Below are positions 11,560 to 21,635 of a stretch of DNA of 64,000 nucleotides, in pieces. Numbering within the stretch: position 1 is the first letter of the stretch; every line of letters starts with the position of its first letter. Below the pieces are notes generated by a model. The model had not been told where the DNA came from. It made no database searches and worked only from the letters and a program-made list of their open reading frames with translations. The position numbers and the translations under genes are program-made. Source of the DNA: Ianthella basta (lineage: Eukaryota > Porifera > Demospongiae > Verongiida > Ianthellidae). The stretch is taken from assembly GCA_964019415.1 (NCBI GenBank), contig OZ025872.1, positions 7,519,322 to 7,583,321 on the forward strand, read 5' to 3'.

Positions 11560-12102
11560 GCCTCATGGAGTATCACTTACGATAGCTGGGAACTACATTC
11601 CTTGTGGCCCAAGAATGTGCAGTGCTGAGTACAGTGGAGCTTCTACTTCTCTTTGCATATAGTTTATCCTCATACACACAATATATTCCAAACACTGTAA
11701 TAGCAATATTAACAAATAACATTCCTAACGGAAGTTCCACGTATACGTACCACATAATACATATTCAATAAGTACTATAATCACTATAAACTAATACCGG
11801 GAATCGTGCTACGGCAAAAATCAATACCAAGAACTCCCACAGAACTCTCTGTGACAGTCGGAGACGAGAACAACAGTTGAAGAAGTACTCACTTCAGAAC
11901 AACATTTTGTGAGTGAAACCTGAGGTAGTTAGAATACCATCATTAACATCTTCACGAATGAACTTACTGTTATACTACCAGTAACACTGTTCTAGAGAAT
12001 CTTTCAGTGCAATAGGGCCAGTAAGTACACCTATAAGTAATGATAGCTACCACTTCCACACTGTACATAGTGAAATCACTCCAAGGACAGCCACTACACA
12101 CA
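11560..12102 (+). promoter_or_regulatory. Array leader/promoter block (unit 12103)
   Basis: One of about ten copies of a block that precedes array genes. Landmarks: TTGCATATAG..., ACACTGTAATAGCAATA, CATACCAC/CACATAATACATATTC, a region with AATAC or AATATAAA followed by a GGAATCGTGCTACGGCAA-like motif, AACTCTCTGTGA, then GAAGAAGTACTCACTTCAGA, ACATTTTGTGAGTGAAAC, and CCAAGGACAGCCACT just before the ATG. Absence of long frames and the fixed distance to the ATG suggest promoter plus untranslated leader; that it drives transcription is inference. Confidence 0.6.
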
Positions 12103-12237
12103 ATGGGAAGCAGCAGTGCCAGGCTGAGGAAGCTGCAGTGCGGACACTATGTCAATGCAACTGCTGAGGAGGCCAAGCAACAACACTATTGCCGCATACA
12201 TGGATGGCAATATGTGGTTAAAGCAGATCAGAAATGA
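12103..12237 (+). CDS. 44-aa half-finger peptide, array member 4
   Basis: Single-exon frame starting at the ATG that ends the leader block; 44 residues, TGA stop. The N-terminal C-x2-C pair of the family is missing. What remains is LQCGHY (C-x-H), then CRIH (C-x2-H) and the tail HGWQYVVKADQK. The C-x-H and C-x2-H could bind a single zinc. It pairs with 15619-15753 as a duplicate whose flanks are about 98% alike while the coding part is far more diverged. The same start position is used by several units, which supports the ATG. Function unknown. Confidence 0.65.
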   Translation: MGSSSARLRKLQCGHYVNATAEEAKQQHYCRIHGWQYVVKADQK

Positions 12238-12360
12238 AGCAAAGGTCACACTACTCAGTAGTGTAAAACTGGTACTCATAAAGCATAGGCCTACACCATA
12301 ACCTGTAGTCACAAACATCAGCTTGTGTGCAGTGTGTACCCACTAGAGATTACATAGTCT
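12238..12360 (+). repeat. Array 3-prime block (copy after 12237)
   Basis: Contains GTAGTCACAAACATCAGCTT and GTGTGCAGTGTGTACCCACT followed by a GATTAATAGT-like run. Related sequences lie after other units near 15825, 17250, 20005, 21680, 22490, 23705 and, weaker, 26080. Probably the 3-prime untranslated region or downstream flank shared by the gene family; no AATAAA signal is evident. Confidence 0.6.
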
Positions 12361-12839
12361 GATTAATAGTACAGCATCCTTCAAGTGCACTGTGTGCTGA
12401 TTCGCTGCACAAATGACAACACTTACACTGCGCACAGTACACTCTGTGTTCACCTAACAGCTACTGTAAGCCTATGCTGGGTCCATGGGGAGAACTCCAA
12501 TGCTGGACTGCAACACCACACCAAAACCTGAAGGGTCAACCAAAAACCCTGCTAGAAGAGTAAGTGAAAGGGTAATTAACACAGTAGCTATCTCACAAGA
12601 CAGTGGGGTAGGGCTGTGTCAACATGTAGGCACAGACCAAAAAAGGACTATACGAAGCAGTCAGCAGCACACGAGGATTTGTAGGAGAGTACTTCTCGTT
12701 GCTACTGGTGATGCAACGCTGTAGGTCAAGTCAGTGCAGGCAGTCAATGACAGGCATCCTCTAAACGTAGCACCATCAGTTAATGGGCATAGCTTGCAGT
12801 CCTAAAGGTAGCACTGTGTGTGCCTAGTGTGCCGAGAAG

Positions 12840-13314
12840 TACAATCCTGAATAGGCTGAGAAGATACCGCCAATACTGGTATTTCCTGTGAGATCCACTA
12901 CTACAGTTCTTGCATATAGCTCACCGACGCAGACATTATACACAAATACTGCAGAAGAAATGAAATACTACGAATTTAGAAATGGCATTCTACGTACACC
13001 ACACATGCATATTCAACAAGTATGCCCATGAATAGGCACAACATCCAATATAAATGCACTGGTAAAAGGCGGTGAGGCATTTAGAAGTACAGTACCACAA
13101 GTTGGTCGGAAGTGAAATAGACTTGATTTGGCCTTCATTTCTACCACCACTGCAGAGAAGCAATACTTGTATTTCCTGTGAGTAAAATTATAACTTAATT
13201 CATTATATCATGGTAATCAATATCTACTCAAGTGAGCTTGTACTCGCACTGACCACTCTAATAGTAAGCTACCACTTTCCAAACACAGAAACACGCTAAT
13301 AACGACTCAACACC
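12840..13314 (+). promoter_or_regulatory. Array leader block, second subtype (unit 13315)
   Basis: Shares segments with 18750-19584: GGCTGAGAAGAT, ATGAATAGGCACAAC, GTGAAATAGACTT, TTCATTT(C/T)TACCACCACT and AACTTAATTCAT, ending with GACTCAACACC just before the ATG in both places. Includes AATATAAATGC near 13049, a possible TATA-type element. Promoter role inferred from position only. Confidence 0.5.
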
Positions 13315-13485
13315 ATGCCCAAATGTAAAAATTGTGAGAAAGACAGGATCAGCACTAAGAGGAGAAAACTCGTGTGTGGTTGCACTTATATGCTGTGCTA
13401 TACGTGTGCTCAAGGGATAATTTACTGTAATAAACATGGATATCAGGAAGTGAGAAAGAAAGATAAGAAGCGAGGCAAAGGTTAG
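13315..13485 (+). CDS. 56-aa single-finger Cys-rich protein, array member 5
   Basis: Intact single-exon gene, ATG in ACCATGCCC after the leader block, TAG stop. Ligands: C4, C7, C21, C23, C28, C31, C38 and H41, that is C-x2-C-x13-C-x-C-x4-C-x2-C-x6-C-x2-H, followed by HGYQEVRKKDKKRGKG. This is the cleanest example of the family. The order resembles a ZZ or RING finger (eight ligands, LC/MLC before the third pair), but the spacing fits neither exactly. The Lys/Arg-rich tail could bind nucleic acid or serve as a nuclear signal (inference). No signal peptide. Frame, composition and conservation with 29542-29696 and 21453-21635 make a real gene likely. Confidence 0.75.
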   Translation: MPKCKNCEKDRISTKRRKLVCGCTYMLCYTCAQGIIYCNKHGYQEVRKKDKKRGKG

Positions 13486-15074
13486 TTCATGGAAGCTCAA
13501 AGCTGGTATGTACGTACATTGAAAGGAATAGGTGTAGAACAGTATCTGACAGACATTAGCTATTGTGAGTTTGCATGCACTCCACATCAGCTACATACTC
13601 AGACAGTAGGTCTAATTGCTAATGCAAATTATTGCAACCCTTGAGCATGCTGTGCGTTGGTGTATCATTTATGATAAGTATGGCACCTCCTGCCAAACTA
13701 AGGGCAGGGATCTAACCTAGCTGTTTTCACTACAGTAATGGTGCAAAGATGGCACATAACAACACATTCTATGGTTACTCAGCAACATTTGAGGGTGGAA
13801 ACGTTTAAGAGCTAAACACCAGTAGCTTACAGCAGGGCATAGGGCTATTGGAGAAGGAATACAGGGTGCAACCAGGGTCACCTGAGAACACTGAATTTAC
13901 ATATGTAGGTGGGCATATATATATGTACGTAGATGGGCATTGGTATAGCAGAGCAGCTTTCACTGGATTAGGGTTAGGGATATCAGTGACTGCAGAAAGC
14001 AACAGCTCAGAAGGAAGTTGCAGATACTCAGTTCTCAATTCGAGAACAACGTGAGCTAGTGATCAGTGTTGAAGTGAGTACTTAAAGTGATCACTCTGAA
14101 CAGGTTCTATGCAATTACTCCCACCTGTTTACAGACAGGCACTGGCACATTCCAACAAAGAGAAAGAACCATTCAGGCATGCACAACAAACACAATGTAG
14201 ACTTCCTGTAGAAACCAGTTACATAAGTACAGGTAGGTGGGTTGAAACTGAGGGAGTAAGCTTAAACTACTAATTTCGTGCACATGTAACATGTTTGCTG
14301 CCATTTGTTGTCGACTGATCACTATTGGTTAAGAAAGAGGGTACTGTTAGTTTGCCTTTTGCCAACATGTGCACACCACAATTGCACAATATTGCACTCT
14401 TAAGCATATTCATATGCCATAACATAATGCAGGGAGGACCTCCCTGATTAACCACAAACGGCTCACACCAAAGAAGACCTAGTGGAAAACAGACGGCAAG
14501 TACCCAGGTACAGAAGGAACACCCTGGTGAAGTAACTTTAGGTGGAATAGCCCATAACAAAGTAACACTAAGCACTGTACTCTTTTCCATAGAATCACTC
14601 TGACAGGATATACAGAGAACTTCAACAGAACATGCCTGATGTACGTAGGAACCAGCATTCTGTCAATCTAGTCATGGCTGTCAATTCACCTATCACTAAT
14701 GTAAATATCCAATTCAAACGGTTGGGGCAGGGTGTGGGTGGGGGAGGAGGAATTGGGTGGAGGGATGGGGTAGGGGATGGGGTGGGGGGTTTTCACTGTA
14801 CATTTCATTCAGTTAGTAAAGAAAGAGTAGCACATCTTGGTGTATCAGCAACACTTGCAAGTGCTGCTTGGGAATCATGAAACTGTAGTACGTAGATTGA
14901 TTCCATAATAATTGTTCAAGTGTGTTCACACTCAAGGGAATCCAGGAGCCAACCCACAGTGAGGAATAGCATGTGGTGCTTTAGTTGCTATCCAAGAATG
15001 GAACACTAGAGGTTAAAGGTGCTCTGGGTATCAACCAGAGGACAATGGAGGTTAGGAGTCAGTCCTGAGTAAGT

Positions 15075-15618
15075 AGCCTCATGGAATAGCACTTACGATA
15101 GCTGGGAACTACATTCCTAGTGGCCCAAGAATGTGCAGTGCTGAGTACAGTGGAGCTTCTACTTCTCTTTGCATATAGTTTATCCTCATACACACAATAT
15201 ATTCCAAACACTGTAATAGCAATATTAACAAATAACATTCCTAACGGAAGTTCCACGTATACGTACCACATAATACATATTCAATAAGTACTATAATCAC
15301 TATAAACTAATACCGGGAATCGTGCTACGGCAAAAATCAATACCAAGAACTCCCACAGAACTCTCTGTGACAGTCGGAGACGAGAACAACAGTTGAAGAA
15401 GTACTCACTTCAGAACAACATTGTGTGAGTGAAACCTGAGATAGTTAGAATACCATCATTAACATCGTCTCGAATGAACTTACTGTTATACTACCAGTAA
15501 CACTGTTCTAGAGAATCTTTCAGTGCAATAGGACCAGTAAGTACACCTATAACTAATGATAGCTACCACTTCCTCACTGTACATAGTGAAATCACTCCAA
15601 GGACAGCCACTACACACA
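15075..15618 (+). promoter_or_regulatory. Array leader/promoter block (unit 15619)
   Basis: Differs from the block at 11560-12102 at only about ten of some 540 positions by eye. Same landmarks, including GAAGAAGTACTCACTTCAGA and CCAAGGACAGCCACT before the ATG. Confidence 0.6.
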
Positions 15619-15753
15619 ATGGAAAGCAGCAGTGCCAGCTGGAAGAAGCTGCAGTGCGAACACTACGTCGACATAACTGATGAGGAGGCTGAGGGACTAG
15701 TGTGGTGCCCTTATGGAGATGGATGGCAGTACGTGGTTAAAGAAGATCAGTAA
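15619..15753 (+). CDS. 44-aa half-finger peptide, array member 6
   Basis: Single-exon frame from the ATG at the end of the leader block to TAA. It is the duplicate of 12103-12237 but with many amino-acid changes. LQCEHY keeps C-x-H, while the last pair is degraded: CPYGDG replaces CRIHG, so the terminal His ligand is lost or moved. The tail GWQYVVKEDQ is kept. The frame is preserved despite the changes, which argues for translation rather than decay; zinc binding is doubtful. Function unknown. Confidence 0.6.
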   Translation: MESSSASWKKLQCEHYVDITDEEAEGLVWCPYGDGWQYVVKEDQ

Positions 15754-16531
15754 TGAACTAAAGATCACATACGTACAGTAGTTCAGTAGTGTAAAACTGG
15801 CACTCATAAAAACATAGGCCTAGAACATAACTTGTAGTCACAAGCTTGTGTGCAGTGTGTACCCATTAGAGATAATGTTTGACTGATTAATAGGGCAACA
15901 TACAGCATCCCTCAACACACAGCATACTGGTTCGCAGTATGAAACTGCAACACACACTGTGCGAGGTACACTCGGTGTGGACAGCTACCAGGAGCTCATG
16001 TTAGTACCATGATGAGAACTCCAATGACAGCTACTTGTGCTGCTGAAGTGGCACAAAGACTGCAAACAGCATACGTACCTACAACAGCACATTGAAAGTA
16101 AAGGGTTACTCAAAGATCCCGGATAATGCAGTAAATGAAGGGGTTATGAACACAGTAGCTACGTACCTTGCAAGCAAAATGAGGGAAGGGCTGTGTTAAC
16201 AGTGGGCACCATACAAAGTAGCCAGGGGCACACAAGGATTAATAGCGCAATACTTCTCACTGCTACTGGTTAGGCACAGTTTAGAGAAGTCATATGTAGC
16301 AGACACATCAGGCAGCCACAGGCAAGCAACAGTAATTGCACTGATGAGGTTCCTCACTCCATGCCGTGCACTGCTGTGCAATGAGCAACATGCACTTTCT
16401 TCTGTGACACTTAAATACAATAAAGCGTCCCTGTACAGTCAGCCAGTCCCATGGTGTGCACTGTAGATGTACTTGACACCACAGCATTCACACATATTGT
16501 ATGCTCTATTGATATACGAATGGGACATTGG

Positions 16532-17041
16532 TGAATCAAGTGAAAAAGAAACTAGTGCAGTGAAGCTTTTGTCACAATCCTTGCATATACTACCCTTACA
16601 TATTATACATAAAACACTACAATAGCAATAGTAAGAGAAGAGGGTGCCATAAAGGTCATCCCGTGCATACCACGTTATACATATTCAACAAGTTACGTAA
16701 TTATACCTACGTCACATCCAATACAACCAATACGGAGAACGGCAGACCAATACTAAGAATTCCAGAACATTTTGTGAGAGTCAGAGAAGAGAAGAATAGC
16801 TGAAGAAGTACTCAACTCAAGGTAACATTGTGTGAGTGAAACTACTAACACGAGTGAAGCACGTAGTTAGAATACTGTCAGTAGCATTTATAGACAAAGT
16901 GAGCCTGCTATTACACTATCAACATCAGACAATGTGTTAGATAATCTGTCAGTGCAGTACAATCAGTGTGGACACCTACTTTATGATCAGCTACCACTTC
17001 CTTAACACAGTACATCACTTCAAGGACAGCCACTAAACACA
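16532..17041 (+). promoter_or_regulatory. Array leader/promoter block (unit 17042)
   Basis: Leader block of the same family, ending CAAGGACAGCCACTAAACAC before the ATG. Its first ~390 bp recur at 17962-18349 with about 95% identity by eye. Confidence 0.6.
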
Positions 17042-17179
17042 ATGGGAGGCCAACATCACAGGCCAAGGAGGCTTGCATGCGGAGATACCGTGTCCGCAGC
17101 GGATGACGAAATAGTCAATGGACAATTGTGGTGTCCAAAACATGGATATCAGGACGTGGTTAAAGCAGATCTTCCATAG
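17042..17179 (+). CDS. 45-aa half-finger peptide, array member 7
   Basis: Single-exon frame, ATGGGAGGCC start immediately after the leader, TAG stop. Cysteines: LACGD (Cys with Asp two residues on, where relatives have His) and CPKH, followed by HGYQDVVKADLP. N-terminal C-x2-C pair absent, as in members 4 and 6. The sequence aligns throughout with those two and with the relic at 25895-26008. Function unknown. Confidence 0.6.
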   Translation: MGGQHHRPRRLACGDTVSAADDEIVNGQLWCPKHGYQDVVKADLP

Positions 17180-17961
17180 TGAAGGAGACATGAACAGGAG
17201 TGCAAAGCTGTTACTCAGGCTAGTCCTAGGAATAGAACAACATTCATAGCCATAGGCAACAACTTGTGTGTAGCTTGGAGTCAGCTAGGCAGTAGAATTA
17301 ATTAACGGTGTGTCAACTACAGCACAGTGAGGCACGGCATGGTCATTGACAGGTATCCTGTAAACAGAGCCAACACCAGACAGTAGACAGGCTAGCACAC
17401 AGAGAAATCACATGACCCATGAGCATGAGTGTCCCATTCACTAAGTAGGACAGCTACAACACTTGGTATGAATGAAACCATCCACCCCACTACCCACACT
17501 ACCACTGCCACCACACTGTTGGAAGGCTAGCATTGTAGCTGTGGCCATAGGCAGTTGGCTGACACTTAAACAGTGATCACTCTGAACAGATTCTACAGTG
17601 GTATCACCTGTTTACAGCCACAGGCATTTGACAGACAGTACTGTAGGTAAATTCTAACAGGGTGCTTCTACCATGTGGAGGGTGAAGACAGGAGTAGTGA
17701 CAGTGACTCAAAGGGTTAACCAACAGCCTACTGCAACACTACAGAATCCCACTATGTGCTATTTAGTGGCTCATGTGCCAAACAGTAGTGCAATCAACAT
17801 GGCTCATGTCCAGCATGTACTGCATGTGTAATCAATAGTAATCTATGATTATGCATACGTACCATTCTTGTACACAGAGGGACTATATATTTAAAGGGCA
17901 GCCATTCTGGACCATACATACGTACTATAACTACACACACAGTGGGAAATACTGAAAAATA
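17180..17961. other. Inter-unit spacer with a 3-prime block
   Basis: Contains a weak 3-prime block copy (ATAGGCAACAACTTGTGTGT, near 17257) and GTGTGTCAACTACAGCACA, shared with 23757. No gene seen in the remainder. Confidence 0.45.
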
Positions 17962-18349
17962 GTGAATCAAGAGAAAAAGAAACTAGTGCAGTGAAGCTTT
18001 TGTCACAATCCTTGGATATACTACCCTTACATATTATACACAAAACACTACAATAGCAATAGTAAGAGAGGAGGGTGTCGTAAAGGTTGTCCCGTGCATA
18101 CCACGTTATACATATTCAACAAGTTACGTAATTATACCTACGTCACATCCAATACAACCAATACGGAGAACAGCAGACCAACACTAAGAATTCCAGAACA
18201 TTTTGTGAGAGTCGGAGAAGAGAAGAACAGTCAAAGAAGTACTCAACTCAAGGTACCATTGTGTGAGTGAAACTACTAACACGAGTGAAGCACGTAGTTA
18301 GAATACTGTCAGTAGCATTTATAGACAAAGTGAGCCTGTTATTACACTA
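17962..18349 (+). repeat. Orphan leader/promoter block
   Basis: Nearly identical to 16532-16920 but the match stops abruptly at ATTACACTA, before the point where other units carry the CCAAGGACAGCCACT-ATG segment. No finger-coding frame follows; sequence changes to GGGGTATACACC. A truncated unit: leader kept, gene lost. Confidence 0.75.
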
Positions 18350-18749
18350 AGGGGTATACACCACTACCCTGTCTTCCAGCAGTGGGGAGGGCTCTAACAG
18401 CAGCTCCTTGCACTACTATAGCAGTACAAGGGCTGCACACAACAATAAAAGTACAACAGCACACATTACAGCTAAAGGGTTACCCAAATGACCATTGTTA
18501 ATGGAGTAATTCCAAGAGTTAACCACCACAGTATAACAGCCTATGTGGTCAGCATAGGTTCTGTGATATAAATAAAGGAGCTACCTAAACAGCCTTATTA
18601 GTAGTTCCAGAAGGAGCCACTTCTGAGGAAGACAGGGAGTACCCAGGGCCACTATCAGTGAAGAATCTCACAGATACAGGAAGGCAGGTATGGTAGTCCG
18701 TCATAAAGTGAGCATGTCTGCCAAGTACACCAGCGGTAAAGTGTGTTGA

Positions 18750-19584
18750 GATCTACAGTCCTAATAAGGCTGAGAAGATGTTAAACACTTTTCACTGTTG
18801 AAACTCCAATAGAGCCCTTGTACACAGTTCACCTACTCAGACATTATATGCAAGTAGTGCAGTAGAAATCAAAAAAAAGGAACTTACAAAATTAATGACA
18901 TTCTACGCCACATCATATATGGACAACAAGTTTGCCAATGAATAGGCACAACGTCTACTTATACTACTAATACTACTAACTTAACACACCAAAAAAAGTG
19001 TACTGGCATTTTGAAGTACAGCGAAAACTGTCTAAGGTGGTCACTGTGTATGGCAGCCACCTCACTAAAACTCGGCCCCAAACAGCACTAAAGCTTTGCA
19101 ATCTACGTACCTCTGTAGAACAGCCACCTCTCTATAAAGGTCAGTTAGAACTGGCCCATGGGTGGTTGTCTTAGACAGGCTCCACTGACCACAAGATGGT
19201 CTGTAGTGAAATAGACTTAATTTGCCCTTCATTTTTACCACCACTCAAGGAAAGTGATACTGGGATTTGTATGAGTGACAATTTAACTTAATTCATAGTT
19301 TTTTTTAATTTAGCCACATCTCATTATACCTCTTGATAATAAAAAAAAAACAAAGTGAAAGACTTGCATAATGTGATAATAATATAATAAAATCTAATAC
19401 TTAAATACTTAAAATAAGATTCATAATAAAATTCATAAGATTATGTGATCATTAGCTATTGAGTAAGCTTGTTCTTGCACTGTCATTAGTTGCAATGTCC
19501 AGTCAGTGGATTATGACCAATCTTACCAAATCATTACTAAACTCTCATTTCCAAACCTAGAAACATATTTGAGGACTCAACACC
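18750..19584 (+). promoter_or_regulatory. Leader block, second subtype, with inserted repeat (unit 19585)
   Basis: Collinear with 12840-13314 but interrupted around 19015-19205 by a repeat also found in reverse orientation at 37265-37480 (both contain CAGCCACCTCTCTATAAA on one strand). An AT-rich tract near 19290-19450 follows. Ends GACTCAACACC before the ATG, as at 13315. Confidence 0.5.
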
Positions 19585-19944
19585 ATGGATATATGCAAGA
19601 AGTGTGAAAAACGCACGGAATGTACAAAGAGAAGAAAACTGGAATGTAGAAGGTGTGAGCCACTTGCCCTGTGCGACAACTGTGCCAAGAAAGATACGTG
19701 GCAGTGTACGACATGTGGATGGCCAACTAAAACTGTTACGTCCAAGTGTGCTCAAACACCTTTGGTTAACAGTGATTGCGAAGACGAGAGTGACACTGTT
19801 TGGACAAGGGGGCTGCAGCTGTGCAATCACAGATTGGATGTGTGCCATGAATGTACCCGCAAGCTAGTTCGCTGTCAGGATAAAAAATGTAATTATGCCT
19901 GGCAGTATGTGAAACAAGAAGATAGAGATGAAAGGCAAAGTTGA
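19585..19944 (+). CDS. 119-aa double-finger Cys-rich protein, array member 8
   Basis: Single-exon frame, ATG in ACCATGGAT, TGA stop, the longest uninterrupted array member. Finger 1: C4, C7, C21, C24, C30, C33, C41, C44 (C-x2-C four times). A linker rich in acidic residues (SDCEDESD) follows. The second module, residues 80-102, has C80-x-H82, C87-x2-C90, C97 and C102, and ends with WQYVKQEDRDERQS. Thus it joins a full finger to a half-finger of the type seen in members 4, 6 and 7, without an intron. H82 occupies the place of the fourth RING ligand, supporting a cross-brace comparison. Function unknown. Confidence 0.75.
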   Translation: MDICKKCEKRTECTKRRKLECRRCEPLALCDNCAKKDTWQCTTCGWPTKTVTSKCAQTPLVNSDCEDESDTVWTRGLQLCNHRLDVCHECTRKLVRCQDKKCNYAWQYVKQEDRDERQS

Positions 19945-21039
19945 CATAAACAGAAGTGCAATACTGCTACTTTGACTACTGTAGGTATAGAGCATCATAT
20001 GTAGCCACAGATGTCAGCTTGTGTGCAGTCAATTAGACATTACATTTGATTAAAGGGGTGTTAACCACAACAAAGAAATGGAACAGTGAGGCATGGTGCA
20101 CTGCCAAATGCACATCCTGCAAACACAGTGGATGCTGGTCCACAGACATGGCTCACACGCACAAACCACACAGCCCACATGCATATGACACTCTTCCAAC
20201 GGACAGCTGGTATAGCAACACTGGGTTAGATTCGGTTGTTCACCCAAAAGACTACTACACTTTTCTACACTTTGCAAGTTGTGGTACAGGGAGGTGATCA
20301 ATACTGTAGAGGACTTCACATTAAACTATAGGGGAACCATTCAACTATGGCCACCTGTGGCATGTCCTGACCTGGATGCTATAGAGCAGCTGTATTGCAC
20401 AGCGACCCCAGCCAGGTGAGGCTGGCTACTATGGGAAGATGGCTGTAACATACAGTACTAAAGTTCCATGACACTTGCACATTTTTTACAGCTATTAGAA
20501 TAAGACATACCACAACACAATTCTAACAGGCCATTCCTACGTTGGAAGGGTGATGAGGAGGGTGCATCCGAGTGCTTCAAATGGTTACCACAGGTTCCAT
20601 TTAGTAGCGCTACCTGTTGATGCAGGGAGACTGCAGTGTCCCACAACACCATGCAGACAAATTTGGGGCTCAGTAGGTCACGTGCAGAATGCAGTCAGTC
20701 ACGCAGTCCAAAGAAGCTACACCGGGAAGGCGTTCAGAGCTAAGCTTGTGTGCATGGCAGAACGACTAATTGCTTGCCATCCAATGCCACATAGCAAAGC
20801 ATGCACAGTCTACATGTACTCCAACAATGCTTCAATTATACAGTAATAATACAGCAGCAGACTGCTAAGAAATCGGCTGGGTCTCAATAGGGGAGGATGG
20901 CAGAGAATAGGAATCAATCAAGTTTATACACTGGCTCAGGTTCCTTTATACTTTTGTTTGAAATGCAGAAGCATCTTAGGAGACTCTGCACAGTACACCG
21001 AGCTCTTACAAACCACACTTGAGCAAAGCCTATACTTGC
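19945..21039. other. Inter-unit spacer
   Basis: Starts with a 3-prime block copy (CCACAGATGTCAGCTTGTGT near 20005). Two open frames (20046-20297 and 20550-20846) were inspected; neither has the family finger, a leader, or a known domain. No supported gene. Confidence 0.45.
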
Positions 21040-21452
21040 AAACTATATAATACAAAAACACTTTAATAGCAATAGTGTTGACAGAACATATCTAAAGGGC
21101 TTTCCCAGTACGTCACACCACAAATCTTGGTATGCATAGCACCCAATATAAATTAATACTGAGAATCAGACTACGTCACAAATTCCCAAGAGACCGCGAC
21201 CTGAAGCACAGAAGGGCAACTGAAGAACTATTTCACTTCTGAGTAACTTTGTGTGAGTGAACCCACACACACCGACATCTGTAACTTTGGGAAAATGTAT
21301 GGGTAACGCCCAAACAAGTGGTACTGCTGTTACGCTATCATTAGTGACAGTGTGTGAAAGAACCAGTAACTGAACCTACACATGTGGTTAATAGTAAGCT
21401 ACGTACCACTTCTCCAACACAGAATACCATTTAAGGACACCCACTCAATACC
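21040..21452 (+). promoter_or_regulatory. Array leader/promoter block (unit 21453)
   Basis: Same family: AACACTTTAATAGCAATAG, CACCCAATATAAATTAATAC (TATA-like) near 21147, GAAGAACTATTTCACTTCTG, TTTGTGTGAGTGAAC, and AGGACACCCACTCAATACC directly before the ATG. Confidence 0.6.
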
Positions 21453-21635
21453 ATGCCTACATGCCAGGTGTGCCAGCAAAACAAGGACACCACTAAGACC
21501 AGAGCACTGGAATGTAGCTGTAACTATGCCCTATGCCATGACTGTGCTCAGAGACGAGTATACTGCACCACCACAACAGTGTTCTGCACAAAACATGGAC
21601 ATAAGGCAGTGAGAAGTGCTGACAGGAGGTCCTGA
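21453..21635 (+). CDS. 60-aa single-finger Cys-rich protein, array member 9
   Basis: Intact single-exon gene from ATGCCTACATGCCAG to TGA. CQVC, then ECSCNY (C-x-C), CHDC, an extra Cys in RVYC, and CTKH followed by HGHKAVRSADRRS. Pattern C-x2-C-x13-C-x-C-x4-C-x2-C ... C-x2-H as in members 5 and 13, with a longer loop before the last pair. Preceded by a full leader block and followed by a 3-prime block (TAGTCACAAACATTAGC). Zinc binding inferred. Function unknown. Confidence 0.75.
   Translation: MPTCQVCQQNKDTTKTRALECSCNYALCHDCAQRRVYCTTTTVFCTKHGHKAVRSADRRS

Larger units (their letters stand above)
10634..12360. repeat. Segmental duplication, copy A (~1.7 kb)
   Basis: This segment is repeated at 14379-15900 with roughly 90-98% identity over most of its length. 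Order in both: a block starting ATTGCACAATATTGCACTCT, a G-rich stretch with GGGGTGTGGGTGGGGGAGG/GGGTGGAGGGATGGGG-type runs, the shared leader block, a short gene and the 3-prime block. Copy A has about 257 bp (11079-11335) that copy B lacks; those bases contain the finger exon at 11137-11292. Confidence 0.85.
14379..15900. repeat. Segmental duplication, copy B
   Basis: Partner of 10634-12360. The two copies run together until GGTGTATCAGC, where copy B jumps directly to AACACTTGCAAGTG, skipping about 257 bp that hold the finger exon of copy A. After that the copies stay collinear through leader, short gene and 3-prime block. Confidence 0.85.

Noticed and set aside
14632-14880. 82-codon frame with Gly/Trp-rich stretch, possibly a secreted Gly-rich peptide
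   Set aside because: It is a G-rich simple sequence inside the segmental duplication; the copy at 10886 does not keep the same frame after the repeat, so coding is not supported, though its first codons might be an exon of unit 3.
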